Source: CAZXDS01 sp964639525
GTDB taxonomy: Bacteria > Bacteroidota > Ignavibacteria > Ignavibacteriales > Melioribacteraceae
Assembly (NCBI GenBank): GCA_964639525.1
Contig: CAZXDS010000193.1
Location: 1 to 6,243, forward strand
Length of the DNA stretch: 6,243 nucleotides
Direction of reading: 5' to 3'
Under the pieces are notes generated by a model. That model saw only the letters and a program-made list of their open reading frames with translations. It ran no database searches and was not told the DNA's origin. Below are positions 6,086 through 6,243 of the stretch, one piece after another. Position numbers and translations under genes: made by a program. How positions within the stretch are numbered: the first letter of the stretch is position 1; every line of letters starts with the position of its first letter.

Positions 6086-6139
6086 CAAACACTTTATTAT
6101 TCTAATTTTTGTTGCACAGCTCTAACCGAATTTTGTTTT

Positions 6140-6172
6140 AAACCCTCGGGGTGTTAAACCCCGAAGGTTTTT
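6140..6172 (+). terminator. Intrinsic terminator after the 90-residue gene
   Basis: AAACCCTCGGGG (6140-6151) pairs with CCCCGAAGGTTT (6159-6170): 11 of 12 positions pair, with one C-A mismatch at 6145/6165, and the loop is 7 bases. Five T residues (6168-6172) overlap the 3' arm. The minus strand lacks a T-run at its exit, so it serves mainly the + strand, although it sits between convergent genes. Confidence 0.75.
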
Positions 6173-6181
6173 ACGTTTAAA

Positions 6182-6243
6182 TCAATCCTCAGCTTCACGC
6201 AAATATCTTTCCACAGTATCTACCGCATCTTTGCTTCCAATAT
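6182..6243 (-). CDS. C-terminal end of an unrecognised convergent gene (partial, cut by window edge)
   Basis: On the minus strand one frame enters from the right edge without a stop and ends at TGA (6184-6182), reading IGSKDAVDTVERYLREAED. The other two minus frames hit stops earlier. The peptide looks like a charged C-terminal helix. Its position, directly beyond the terminator of the 90-residue gene, fits a convergent neighbour. Only 19 residues are visible, so neither family nor reality can be secured. Confidence 0.4.
   Translation of the reverse strand, partial: IGSKDAVDTVERYLREAED

Overview
The window looks like chromosome from an AT-rich Gram-negative bacterium. It carries two lipopolysaccharide (LPS) inner-core genes. 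The protein sequences, especially the Kdo transferase C-terminal half and the stand-alone CBM48 protein, resemble those of the Bacteroidota/Chlorobi/Ignavibacteria group. That placement is inferred from sequence feel alone; no search was run.

Layout: (1) 3-155, the last 50 codons of an unrecognised + strand gene cut by the window edge. (2) 156-603, a gene-free stretch holding a pair of inverted REP-like hairpins (387-506). (3) 604-2094, a full-length atypical SDR protein with a C-terminal DUF2867 domain, like E. coli YbjT. (4) 2095-2683, a 589-base convergent intergenic region packed with short mobile-type repeats. It has two adjacent elements whose ends are four copies of one ~37-nt motif. 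One element encloses a nested GTCATTCC/GGAATGAC palindrome, the other four triloop hairpins. (5) 5201 down to 2684 on the minus strand, a probable operon: GT9 heptosyltransferase-like gene, then Kdo transferase (waaA), then a small CBM48 (isoamylase early-set) protein. A run of exactly 100 N (4184-4283) removes the 3' end of the first gene and the 5' end of the second, so apparent reading frames across the gap are artefacts. (6) 5270-5740 (+), a four-helix membrane protein divergent from the LPS genes. (7) 5813-6085 (+), a 90-residue protein of unknown function with its own extended -10 promoter and a strong hairpin terminator. (8) 6182-6243 (-), the last codons of a convergent gene cut by the window edge.

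The heptosyltransferase and Kdo transferase would act together at the inner membrane to build the LPS core. The CBM48 gene is downstream in the same direction, but its link to LPS is not evident. I see no CRISPR array, rRNA, tRNA or intact transposase. No complete new biological system is visible. The most unusual content is the repeat DNA: the two REP-like arms differ at paired, compensating stem positions, and the convergent intergenic region contains a compact array of very stable small hairpins inside inverted-repeat ends.
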